Shown here one piece after another: positions 23,256 through 30,686 of a stretch of 30,686 nt of DNA. The notes below the pieces were generated by a model, which had not been told where the DNA came from, did no database searches, and saw only the letters and a list, made by a program, of their open reading frames with translations. The first letter of the stretch is position 1; every line of letters begins with the position of its first letter. Origin of the DNA: a virus; IMG/VR virus record IMGVR_UViG_3300014050_001171, positions 1-30,686 of that record; one strand, written 5' to 3'. A program made the translations under genes and the position numbers.

Positions 23256-24057
23256 AAAACGTGGACAACTCAGCTTGGATGAAGAAAAATACATCCGAGA
23301 TAATATACAAACTCTTACTGTAGAACAAATTGCCGAAAGTTTAAATCGTAATGTTGCCCCGATTAAAAGATACATTAGCGAAACCAAGAACCTAGCCCCT
23401 TCTGCTGAAGACGATCTGCTAAAGCAAAAACTATATAGTAAAACCTTTTGGTTTGAAATTAAAAAGCAGTTTGATGAGGATAGTGGCGAATTAGAATACT
23501 TTGAAAATATATGGATAAATTTAATGAAGCAATTTCGAGAGGATGTGCTTCCTGCTGAAGAACTTCAGATCAAACAATTTATTACCATAGATATTCTTAT
23601 TAATAGGAGTATGAAAGAACGAAAACGACATATTGCTGAAACTGAAAAATTACAACGACTAGTTGATGCTGAATATGAAAAACCAGACGATCAAAGAGAT
23701 GTTCCTCGATTGGCCAATCTTGAAACTCAATTAAGTTTCGCACGAAATAGTATCGCTAATTACACTAACGAATATACCAAACTGCTTGGCGAACAACAAA
23801 AGATAAGTAAAGACTTAAAGGCTACCCGCGAACAACGTATTAAAAGAATAGAAGATGGTAAGAGTAGTTGGGTAGGATTAATTCGTATGCTTGAAGATGA
23901 GGATGTTAGAGAGAAAGAGGGTCGTGAGATGGAAATTATTCGTCTTGCCACAGACAAAGCACGAGAAAATCTAATGAGCTATCATGAATTTCAAGATGGT
24001 AAATTAGATATTCCACTATTAACCCCAGAATCAGTATTAAAAAATGAATCAACGTAA
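23239..24057 (+). CDS. probable small terminase subunit
   Basis: 272 residues. N-terminal helix-turn-helix (LSLDEEKYIRDNIQTLTVEQIAESLNRNVAPIKRYI, residues ~10-46), then long charged helices with heptad spacing (residues ~125-220) suited to an oligomeric ring, and a C-terminal tail. DNA-binding head plus coiled coil, directly upstream of the terminase cassette, is the standard plan of TerS, which recognises phage DNA for packaging. No direct signature confirms it. It overlaps both neighbours. Confidence 0.65.
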   Translation: MTSTPKKRGQLSLDEEKYIRDNIQTLTVEQIAESLNRNVAPIKRYISETKNLAPSAEDDLLKQKLYSKTFWFEIKKQFDEDSGELEYFENIWINLMKQFREDVLPAEELQIKQFITIDILINRSMKERKRHIAETEKLQRLVDAEYEKPDDQRDVPRLANLETQLSFARNSIANYTNEYTKLLGEQQKISKDLKATREQRIKRIEDGKSSWVGLIRMLEDEDVREKEGREMEIIRLATDKARENLMSYHEFQDGKLDIPLLTPESVLKNEST

Positions 24058-24310
24058 CTATAACGATCCACAATATAAAAAGTGGAGAACCGATGTTTAT
24101 AAAAGAGACAAATTCCAATGTCAGTGGCCAAATTGCACCTTCAAGAAAAAATTACATGCTCATCATATTTATAAATGGGCCGATTTCCCCGCTTTAAGAT
24201 TCGTATTAGACAATGGCATATCTCTCTGCAAAATTCATCATGACATGATTAAAAACCAAGAAGAAATATATGCTCCAGTATTTAGTAAAATTTTAGCGAG
24301 TAAAAAATGA
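24044..24310 (+). CDS. HNH endonuclease of the packaging cassette
   Basis: 88 residues with CQWPNC (26-31), LHAHHIYKW (37-45), NGISLCKIHH (57-66). Small HNH proteins beside terminase are a known feature of many long-genome phages, where they are needed for DNA cutting during packaging with the terminase. Overlaps the genes on both sides by 14 and 4 bp. Confidence 0.93.
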   Translation: MNQRNYNDPQYKKWRTDVYKRDKFQCQWPNCTFKKKLHAHHIYKWADFPALRFVLDNGISLCKIHHDMIKNQEEIYAPVFSKILASKK

Positions 24311-24771
24311 TAGATAATGAATTTACTATTATTGTTGATACGCGAGAGCAAAAGCCTTGGAGCTTTGAGCATCATGCTAAAGCCGTTCATAAATTAGATA
24401 CTGGAGACTATAGTATAGAAGGTTATCAGGATCTATTAGCCATAGAACGCAAATGTAATGTTTCCGAATTCGCTAATAATATTACAGAAAGTCGATTTGT
24501 TGATGTTATAGAAAGACTTAGTAAAATTAAATATGCATTTATACTGTTCGAATTTGATATGAAACACGTTATGGATTATCCTATTGGCAGCAATATACCA
24601 AAACGATTATGGGATAAAATTCGTATTAGTCCAGCTTTTCTCATTAAAAATATTGTAGATCTTCAAGTTAATCATAATATTAAAGTATTATTTTGTGGCA
24701 ATAGTGAGAATGCTGAAAAGATAGCATTATCAATCATGAGGCGTGTTTACAAAGAGAATAAAAATGTATGA
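24307..24771 (+). CDS. ERCC4/XPF-type nuclease
   Basis: 154 residues. IIVDTREQKPW (D11, R13, E14), LDTGDYSI (~30-37), LLAIERKCNVSEFANNI (E47-R48-K49) are the catalytic motifs of the ERCC4 fold (GDXn-ERKX3D-type), which cuts branched or flapped DNA with Mg2+. The usual Asp after ERK is here Glu54 or absent. There is no HhH domain, so a partner is likely. Its place between HNH and TerL suggests trimming branched DNA before packaging (inference). Confidence 0.88.
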   Translation: MIDNEFTIIVDTREQKPWSFEHHAKAVHKLDTGDYSIEGYQDLLAIERKCNVSEFANNITESRFVDVIERLSKIKYAFILFEFDMKHVMDYPIGSNIPKRLWDKIRISPAFLIKNIVDLQVNHNIKVLFCGNSENAEKIALSIMRRVYKENKNV

Positions 24772-26767
24772 TGATGCATGGCTAGGACTTGGTGAATTAG
24801 ATAAAATAGTTATACCTTCTAATCCTATGATCAGAAGACACAAAAATGATATAGAAAGTCCTGATCGCCATCTTGTTAAACTACTCAAAGATCCAGCATA
24901 TTTTGGAGCCACTTGTAAACTACTATTCGATATAGAATTGCATCCAATCCAAATTGCTATTTTACAGGAATTTTGGATTCGTCCATTTCCAATGTTTGTG
25001 GCTAGTCGCGGTTTTGGTAAAAGCTTTATATTAGCTCTTTACGCATTTTTGAAATGCATATTCGTACCCGGAACTAAAATTGTTATTGTTGGTGCGGCTT
25101 TTAGACAGAGTAAAGTTATATTTGAATACATGGAAACACTATGGCGTAATAGCGCTATTATACGAAGCATATTTAATGGGAATGATGATGGTCCACGACG
25201 AGATGTTGATAGATGCACAATGAGATTAGGTACTAGTTGGGCTATCGCTATTCCTCTTGGTACAGGAGATAAAATTAGAGGTCTTAGAGCACACATCATT
25301 ATCGCAGACGAATTTGCTTCTATATCTCCAGATATTTACGAAACGGTAGTTTCTGGTTTCGCTGCTGTAAGTGCCACTCCAATACAAAATGTTAAGAAAG
25401 AAGCTAAAAAATTAGCAATGAAAGAGGCTGGCTTATGGAATGAAGATCTAGAAAATCTTAGTCAAAGTATGGGTAACCAAGCTATTATTGCTGGAACAGC
25501 AGACTATGCTTTTAAGCATTTTGCATCTTATTGGAAAAGATATAAAACTATTATTGAAAGCAAAGGTGAACAACACAAATTACAAGAGATTTTTAAAAGT
25601 GAAGTTCCAGATAATTTTAACTGGAAAGATTATAGTATTATACGAATGCCATACGAGTTAATTCCCAAAGGTTTTATGGATGATAAACAGGTTGCACGAG
25701 CTAAAGCTACTATTCATACTGGTATTTATAATATGGAGTATGCGGCTTGTTTTACAGAAGACAGTGACGGATTCTTTAGAAGAAGTCTTATCGAAAGTTG
25801 TGTAACAAAAGACTCAGCGCCCGTAGTTATTAATAATGAGCCAATTATCTTTGACGCTAAGATTAATGGTGATCCCAATTTAAAATATATTTATGGTGTT
25901 GATCCTGCTAGTGAAAAAGATAATTTTAGTATAGTGGTTCTAGAGTTACATCCTACTCATAGCAGAATAGTTTATTGTTGGACTACTAATCGTACTAATT
26001 TTAAAGAACGTCAAAAAGCCGGATTAATTAGTGATCATGATTTTTATGCTTTTTGTTCTCGTAAGATTCGTAATCTAATGAAAACTTTTCCTTGTGAACG
26101 TATTGGTATGGATGCTCAGGGAGGTGGTATTGCTATCGAAGAAGCTTTACATGATCCAGCTAAATTACAAGACGGCGAACATTTGATATGGCCAACGATA
26201 GAAGATAAAGCTAAAGATACTGATGATCAATCTGGATTACACATTCTAGAATTGGTTCAATTTGCTAAAGCAGATTGGACAGCTCAATCTAATCACGGTT
26301 TAAGAAAAGATTTAGAAGATAAAGTTTTACTATTTCCTCGATTTGATGAGGTTAGTTTAGTATTAGCTCTTGATCAAGAAAATAGAAACATAGAAACCGC
26401 CGATTTGACTCCAATTTATGATAGTCTAAGCGAATGTATACTTGAGATAGAAGAACTCAAAAATGAGTTGACTACCATTGTTATGAGTCAGACCAGCGGT
26501 TCAGCAGGAGCAAGAGATCGCTGGGATACTCCGGATATTAAAATGCCTAATGGTAAAAAAGGTAAACTACGAAAAGACCGTTATAGTGCTCTACTTATAG
26601 CAAATATGTTAGCTAGACAAATGAATAGATCTTTACAACACGTTACTTATGATATTATTGGAACAGATGCTTCTCAAGCCGTAAAAAATAATGGTCAAAT
26701 GTATAAGGGACCAAAATGGTTTACAGAAGCTGCTAATGAGGATATTTATATGGGAATACGCAAGTAG
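24764..26767 (+). CDS. terL: terminase large subunit
   Basis: 667 residues. ATPase: Walker A SRGFGKS (81-87), Walker B IIIADE (178-183), coupling motif GTAD (244-247). RNase H-like nuclease: Asp380 in YIYGVDPAS, Asp450 in RIGMDAQGGG, and a third acidic residue near KDRYSALL. It pumps DNA into the prohead and cuts it. I use the ATG that lies in the end of the ERCC4 gene (8 bp overlap) rather than a GTG seven codons earlier. Confidence 0.96.
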   Translation: MYDDAWLGLGELDKIVIPSNPMIRRHKNDIESPDRHLVKLLKDPAYFGATCKLLFDIELHPIQIAILQEFWIRPFPMFVASRGFGKSFILALYAFLKCIFVPGTKIVIVGAAFRQSKVIFEYMETLWRNSAIIRSIFNGNDDGPRRDVDRCTMRLGTSWAIAIPLGTGDKIRGLRAHIIIADEFASISPDIYETVVSGFAAVSATPIQNVKKEAKKLAMKEAGLWNEDLENLSQSMGNQAIIAGTADYAFKHFASYWKRYKTIIESKGEQHKLQEIFKSEVPDNFNWKDYSIIRMPYELIPKGFMDDKQVARAKATIHTGIYNMEYAACFTEDSDGFFRRSLIESCVTKDSAPVVINNEPIIFDAKINGDPNLKYIYGVDPASEKDNFSIVVLELHPTHSRIVYCWTTNRTNFKERQKAGLISDHDFYAFCSRKIRNLMKTFPCERIGMDAQGGGIAIEEALHDPAKLQDGEHLIWPTIEDKAKDTDDQSGLHILELVQFAKADWTAQSNHGLRKDLEDKVLLFPRFDEVSLVLALDQENRNIETADLTPIYDSLSECILEIEELKNELTTIVMSQTSGSAGARDRWDTPDIKMPNGKKGKLRKDRYSALLIANMLARQMNRSLQHVTYDIIGTDASQAVKNNGQMYKGPKWFTEAANEDIYMGIRK

Positions 26768-26812
26768 TGTGTATATTCTATTACAATCCTATTACAATAC
26801 AAATGAAATATT

Positions 26813-29014
26813 ATGGCTAAAAAATATCCAAAAAGCGAAGCTATTAACGATGCAGAATTGGCCAATCAGGAAGCTTATGTTACTTGGGGAGATGATCTTC
26901 AAAGCAAACAAGACGCTTTAAAACAAACTTCTGGATGTTTAGAGGAATTTGGCCTTTATCAAAGCACTGCTGGTTTTAGAAATCGCAGTAATGATTATAG
27001 CAATTTACTTCCTGGCGGTATTCACGGTAAACCCGGATTAACTCGACGAGGATACGATTATTTTCGTCCAGACGAAGCTGTTCCAACAGAAATTAAATTA
27101 ATTCTTAGAAGAGCAGATGATGTTTATCAAAGAGTAGGATTAGTAAAAAATGTTATCGATCTTATGGCAGACTTTGCTGTTCAGGGAATCAAGCCGGTCC
27201 ATAAAAACAAAAGAATAGAAAGATTCTATCGCAAATGGTTTAAGAAAGTTAATGGAAAAGAAAGAAGCGAAAGATTTCTTAATAATATCTATAGAGTAGC
27301 AAATGTTGTTATTAATAGACAAACAGCAAAAATTAGTTTAAAAACCGCTGATGAATTTTTTAGATCAACAGCAGCCGCTGATACCACAGAACAAGATGAT
27401 AATATTGTTAATGTTGATAAAAGAGAAATTCCTTGGAGATATACTTTTATTGATCCTGTTTATGTGAATGTTTCAGCGGGATCACTATCCTCATTCGTTG
27501 GTCAGAAAAGATACGAACTTATGATACCAACAGCATTGAGAAGAATTATAACAGCTCCTAAAACAGATAATGAAAAAGCTATTATAGCAGGATTACCCGC
27601 ACAGATTTTAGAAGCCGCTAAAGTAAAGAAGCCATATCCATTAGATCCACAAAAAACACTAGTATTTCACTATAAGAAAGACGATTGGCAAAGTTGGGCC
27701 TATCCCATGATCTATAGCATTATGGATGATATTACAGTTATTGAAAAATTAAAACTTGCAGATATGTCCGCTTTAGATGGCGCTATCAGCAACATTAGAA
27801 TTTTTAAGCTTGGTAATCTAGAACATAAAATTGCTCCTACCAAGGCTGCTGCTAGTAAACTATCTAATATTTTACAAAACAATGTGGGAGGCGGCACACT
27901 AGATTTAGTTTGGGGACCAGATATTGAATTAATAGAGTCTCAAACTAATGTTCATCAATTTCTTGGTGAAAGTAAATATATTCCACATATGAATAGTGTT
28001 TATGCAGGATTGGGAATTCCACCCACTCTTACTGGCACGTTTGGTGCTGCTGGTACAACAAATAATTTCATTAGCTTAAAAACTCTGACACAAAGACTTC
28101 AATATGGTAGAGACACACTAATAACATTTTGGGAAAAAGAATTTGAACTAGTCCAAAAGGCTATGGGTTTTAAATATGCTGCTCGTTTAGAATTTGATAG
28201 AATGGATCTAAGTAATGAAGATGCTGAAAAAGCATTATTAATTCAACTAGCAGACAGAAATATTATAAGCGATGAACTTATTCAAAGTAGATTTGGTTTT
28301 GATCCAGAAATGGAGAAAGTAAGACTAAACAGAGAAAGCAGAGAAAGAGATTCTAATCGCATGGTACCAAAAGCTGGGCCGTGGTATGATCCAATGTTTG
28401 AAGAGAGTCTTAAGAAGATAGCTCTACAAATTGGTTTAGTAACCCCGAGTCAGGTTGGATTAGAACTCGAAAAGAAAAAAGGTGGCGAAAAAACAGCTTT
28501 GGAAATGAAAGTACCCTCGCTACCATTCGGTCAACAGCCAACCGTTAAAGATTCGCCAGAATCTTTAAAAGGAGAACCACAGCAAGGTCGCCCCAAAAAT
28601 TCTAAAGATACCATAAAAAGAAAGCCCAAAAAATTTAGTCCACAGACCGGAGCAAAGTTACAGATATGGGCCGATTCAGCCCAAGACACAATATCAGAAT
28701 TGATGAATCCAATCTTGTTAGATTTTTATAGCAAGAAAAATATGAGGAGTTTATCAAGCGTTCAATATGATGAGGCAGAAGCCACGAAAACTAAAATCCT
28801 ATTATCTGCATCACCTTTTGTTAATATTGATGATAGTTATATCTTAGATACCTTTAATAGTGTACAAAGTGCTAATATTAATGAGCTATATAATTATTAT
28901 CTTCAATTTTTGAATGGTATGAAATCTAGTCTAGCCAGAGAATTAACAGTACAGGAATTAAAAAACATTAAATCCTATTTTTATTCTACGGTGTATGACA
29001 CTTTAACCCAATGA
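26813..29014 (+). CDS. portal protein
   Basis: 733 residues, a normal large portal. After a variable N-terminus come LIL RRADDVYQRVGLVKNVIDL, a clip/stem region with PWRYTFIDPVYVNV and VFHYKKDDWQSWAYPMIYSIM, and the segment SVYAGLGIPPTLTGTFGAAG.. FISLKTLTQRLQYGRD, where the GLGIPP...G.....N..S.......R pattern is typical of portals. The C-terminal ~150 residues are an added Pro/Lys linker and helical domain. Position after TerL supports it. Dodecamer at the head vertex. Confidence 0.88.
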   Translation: MAKKYPKSEAINDAELANQEAYVTWGDDLQSKQDALKQTSGCLEEFGLYQSTAGFRNRSNDYSNLLPGGIHGKPGLTRRGYDYFRPDEAVPTEIKLILRRADDVYQRVGLVKNVIDLMADFAVQGIKPVHKNKRIERFYRKWFKKVNGKERSERFLNNIYRVANVVINRQTAKISLKTADEFFRSTAAADTTEQDDNIVNVDKREIPWRYTFIDPVYVNVSAGSLSSFVGQKRYELMIPTALRRIITAPKTDNEKAIIAGLPAQILEAAKVKKPYPLDPQKTLVFHYKKDDWQSWAYPMIYSIMDDITVIEKLKLADMSALDGAISNIRIFKLGNLEHKIAPTKAAASKLSNILQNNVGGGTLDLVWGPDIELIESQTNVHQFLGESKYIPHMNSVYAGLGIPPTLTGTFGAAGTTNNFISLKTLTQRLQYGRDTLITFWEKEFELVQKAMGFKYAARLEFDRMDLSNEDAEKALLIQLADRNIISDELIQSRFGFDPEMEKVRLNRESRERDSNRMVPKAGPWYDPMFEESLKKIALQIGLVTPSQVGLELEKKKGGEKTALEMKVPSLPFGQQPTVKDSPESLKGEPQQGRPKNSKDTIKRKPKKFSPQTGAKLQIWADSAQDTISELMNPILLDFYSKKNMRSLSSVQYDEAEATKTKILLSASPFVNIDDSYILDTFNSVQSANINELYNYYLQFLNGMKSSLARELTVQELKNIKSYFYSTVYDTLTQ

Positions 29015-29023
29015 GATTAAAAT

Positions 29024-30544
29024 ATGATTATTTATAGTCAAGAAATTAAAGATGGATTATTCCATCAAATACAATCACAAGCCAGTGTAACAACGGCTTC
29101 TGTTGCTTTTCCTGTTGAGGAAATTGGTAAACAGAATATTAAAAATATTAAAGCATTAGCCTCTTATGAGGATAGCGATCTTTATTATGTGCAATCGATT
29201 TTAGTAACATCATCTTGGAATAAAAATGATGATATATTTACTAAAGAAGAAGTTTGGGCAGCAAAAAATACTCCAGAAGACAAGCCCACCAACTTAGAAC
29301 ATGATGAAAATACTATTATTGGCCATATAGTTTCAAATTGGTCAATAACCGATGATGGTATTCTTATTTCCGATTCGACTCCGGTAGAAAATTTACCAGA
29401 AAAATTTCATATAGTTACTGGATCAGTAATATACAAAGCGTATACTAATCCAGAACTAAAAGAGAGAACAGCTAAACTAATAGCGGAAATTGAAAATGGT
29501 AGTAAATATGTTAGTATGGAATGTATGTTTAAGGGATTTGATTATGGCTTAATTAATGAAGCTACTGGAGAATATAAAATATTATCTCGTTCAGAGAATA
29601 CTGCCTTTTTAACAAAACACTTAAGAGCTTACGGCGGAAGTGGTAAATATCAAGATCATAAAGTTGGTAGAGTTCTTAGAAGCATAACTTTTTCAGGTAA
29701 AGGTTATGTTGACAAACCAGCAAATCCAGATAGTATAATATTTAATAAAGAAAATTTTTCTGGCTTTTCTTATTTAAAAAATGCTGATAAATCTTTTTCG
29801 GGTGTATCAGATAGTAGACAAAATCCTATGGAGGTCAATAATATGAGTTTAGAAAAAGAAGTCGCTGAATTACAAGATAAGGTAGAAGCTATGAGCGATT
29901 GCGCTCAAGCTACCAAAGACGCATTTGCCCAGGTCAAAGAGCTACAAGACAAAATTGTTGCTTTAGAAACAGCAATTGCAGAAAAAGATAGTGAAATTGC
30001 TTCTAACAAAGCGGCTCTTGAAGAGTTGACCGCCCAAACTGAAGCTGCTAAAAAAATGACTGAAGAAGAAATGATGAAAAAAGAAGAAGAGATGAAAAAA
30101 GCAAAATCAGATCTTGATGCTGCTTTAGAAACTGTTGCGGTCTATAAGAGTAAAGAAGAAGAGATGATGAAGAAAGAAAAGAAGATGAAAAGAATGGCAA
30201 CTCTCATCGAAAATGGCTTGGATACCGAACTTGCCACAAGCACAGTTGATAAGTTCGAAAATCTAGATGATGCTTCTTTTGACAGCATGACAGAAGTTTT
30301 TGCTGCTATGATGCCAATGAAGAAAAAGAAAATGGAAGAAGAAGCAATGATTATGAAAAAAGTTAAGTCAAACGAAGAAACCGTTGCTGAAGAAGCACTA
30401 GAGAATGCCGAGCCAAGTAATGATATTGATCTAAGCGCTGGAAGTGATTCCAGTATTGCAGAAGAGGCTGTCAGTACAACTCGTGCAGCATTAGTTGATT
30501 TTGTATGTGCTAGACTAGGTAAAAAACTTACTAAGGGAGAATAA
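29024..30544 (+). CDS. prohead protease fused in frame to scaffold
   Basis: 506 residues. Residues 1-250 form a protease-like domain with His93 in NLEHDENTIIGHI and Ser164 in KYVSMECMFKG as probable catalytic residues, and GRVLRSITFSGKGYVDKPANP near the end, as in head maturation proteases. Residues ~274-430 are a long coiled coil with Met/Lys/Glu runs (EEMMKKEEEMKK), typical of scaffold. An internal start at 29843 should give the scaffold alone, like lambda C/Nu3. It sits between portal and capsid. Confidence 0.85.
   Translation: MIIYSQEIKDGLFHQIQSQASVTTASVAFPVEEIGKQNIKNIKALASYEDSDLYYVQSILVTSSWNKNDDIFTKEEVWAAKNTPEDKPTNLEHDENTIIGHIVSNWSITDDGILISDSTPVENLPEKFHIVTGSVIYKAYTNPELKERTAKLIAEIENGSKYVSMECMFKGFDYGLINEATGEYKILSRSENTAFLTKHLRAYGGSGKYQDHKVGRVLRSITFSGKGYVDKPANPDSIIFNKENFSGFSYLKNADKSFSGVSDSRQNPMEVNNMSLEKEVAELQDKVEAMSDCAQATKDAFAQVKELQDKIVALETAIAEKDSEIASNKAALEELTAQTEAAKKMTEEEMMKKEEEMKKAKSDLDAALETVAVYKSKEEEMMKKEKKMKRMATLIENGLDTELATSTVDKFENLDDASFDSMTEVFAAMMPMKKKKMEEEAMIMKKVKSNEETVAEEALENAEPSNDIDLSAGSDSSIAEEAVSTTRAALVDFVCARLGKKLTKGE
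29843..30544 (+). CDS. nested scaffold protein (internal in-frame start)
   Basis: GGAGG 8 nt before an in-frame ATG (MSLEKEVAELQDKVEAM) inside the protease gene. The 233-residue product is the coiled-coil scaffold part plus a C-terminal basic end (RLGKKLTKGE) that could contact capsid. The same device is known in lambda (Nu3 inside C). Confidence 0.75.
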   Translation: MSLEKEVAELQDKVEAMSDCAQATKDAFAQVKELQDKIVALETAIAEKDSEIASNKAALEELTAQTEAAKKMTEEEMMKKEEEMKKAKSDLDAALETVAVYKSKEEEMMKKEKKMKRMATLIENGLDTELATSTVDKFENLDDASFDSMTEVFAAMMPMKKKKMEEEAMIMKKVKSNEETVAEEALENAEPSNDIDLSAGSDSSIAEEAVSTTRAALVDFVCARLGKKLTKGE

Positions 30545-30548
30545 TAAC

Positions 30549-30686
30549 ATGGCTCTTAAATCAGATCGTATCGAACTTTTAACTGATATTTCATTTTTCA
30601 TGAACACAATAGCAGAACGCGGCGGCGTTGCCGGTATTGCTGTTAGTGGAACAGCTGGGTCTGGGGGTTCTCTGGGTGATGGCCAA
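30549..30686 (+). CDS. probable major capsid protein, N-terminal part (runs off the window)
   Basis: Starts MALKSDRIELLTDISFFMNT 9 nt after AAGGGAG, followed by a Gly/Ala-rich stretch. 46 codons are visible. Identity rests on position directly behind the scaffold rather than on a signature. Confidence 0.65.
   Translation, partial: MALKSDRIELLTDISFFMNTIAERGGVAGIAVSGTAGSGGSLGDGQ

Overview
The window reads as part of a large tailed double-stranded DNA phage (Caudoviricetes), or a prophage of one. From 22.45 kb rightward the plus strand carries a standard packaging and head cassette: a sigma-like factor, a helix-turn-helix/coiled-coil protein that is probably the small terminase, an HNH nuclease, an ERCC4-type nuclease, the large terminase, the portal, a prohead protease with an in-frame nested scaffold, and the start of a likely major capsid gene. 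Everything left of 22.4 kb is on the minus strand: about 55 mostly tiny genes, ten tRNA genes with clear anticodons, two unusual tRNA-like genes and two candidate structured RNAs. Clear host-like TTGACA/TATAAT promoters imply a bacterial host that I cannot name.

Layout. 0-5 kb: AT-rich minus operons of very small genes, many joined by ATGA overlaps, including a DUF2384-like protein, a Nudix hydrolase, a HicA-like protein and several one-helix membrane proteins. 5-22 kb: a striking modular array. Most transcription units repeat the same plan (reading the minus strand): A/T tract, TTGACA-type promoter usually carrying an internal CGATAATAGA motif, one to four small genes or tRNAs, then a conserved element touching the stop codon or tRNA 3' end. 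That end element is an ~80 bp double hairpin around a GC-rich core (family A, 18 full copies plus two halves), a ~50 bp element with a small hairpin (family B, 7 copies), or a short CCCC/GGGG hairpin at the stop codon (family C). Recognisable products here are DUF932, a phosphoribosyltransferase, a Gp88-like protein, an HNH nuclease, an L7/L12-CTD-like protein, a YubB/DUF1281 protein and an HU protein.

Two units have the promoter and end element but no convincing protein. One (about 14048-13361) is a ~690 nt highly structured RNA with a tRNA-like gene inside it, resembling in architecture the giant phage RNAs GOLLD and ROOL. The other (12023-11945) is a ~78 nt RNA closed by a perfect 7 bp stem. 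At 22.42-22.47 kb two face-to-face promoters split early (leftward) from late (rightward) transcription; the late operon's second gene is sigma-like, so it may drive later genes.

How the parts may work together (inference): host RNA polymerase reads the many early promoters, a phage regulator may bind CGATAATAGA to switch them as a group, the A/B/C elements separate neighbouring units, and the tRNAs supply mainly A-ending codons that suit the AT-rich late genes.
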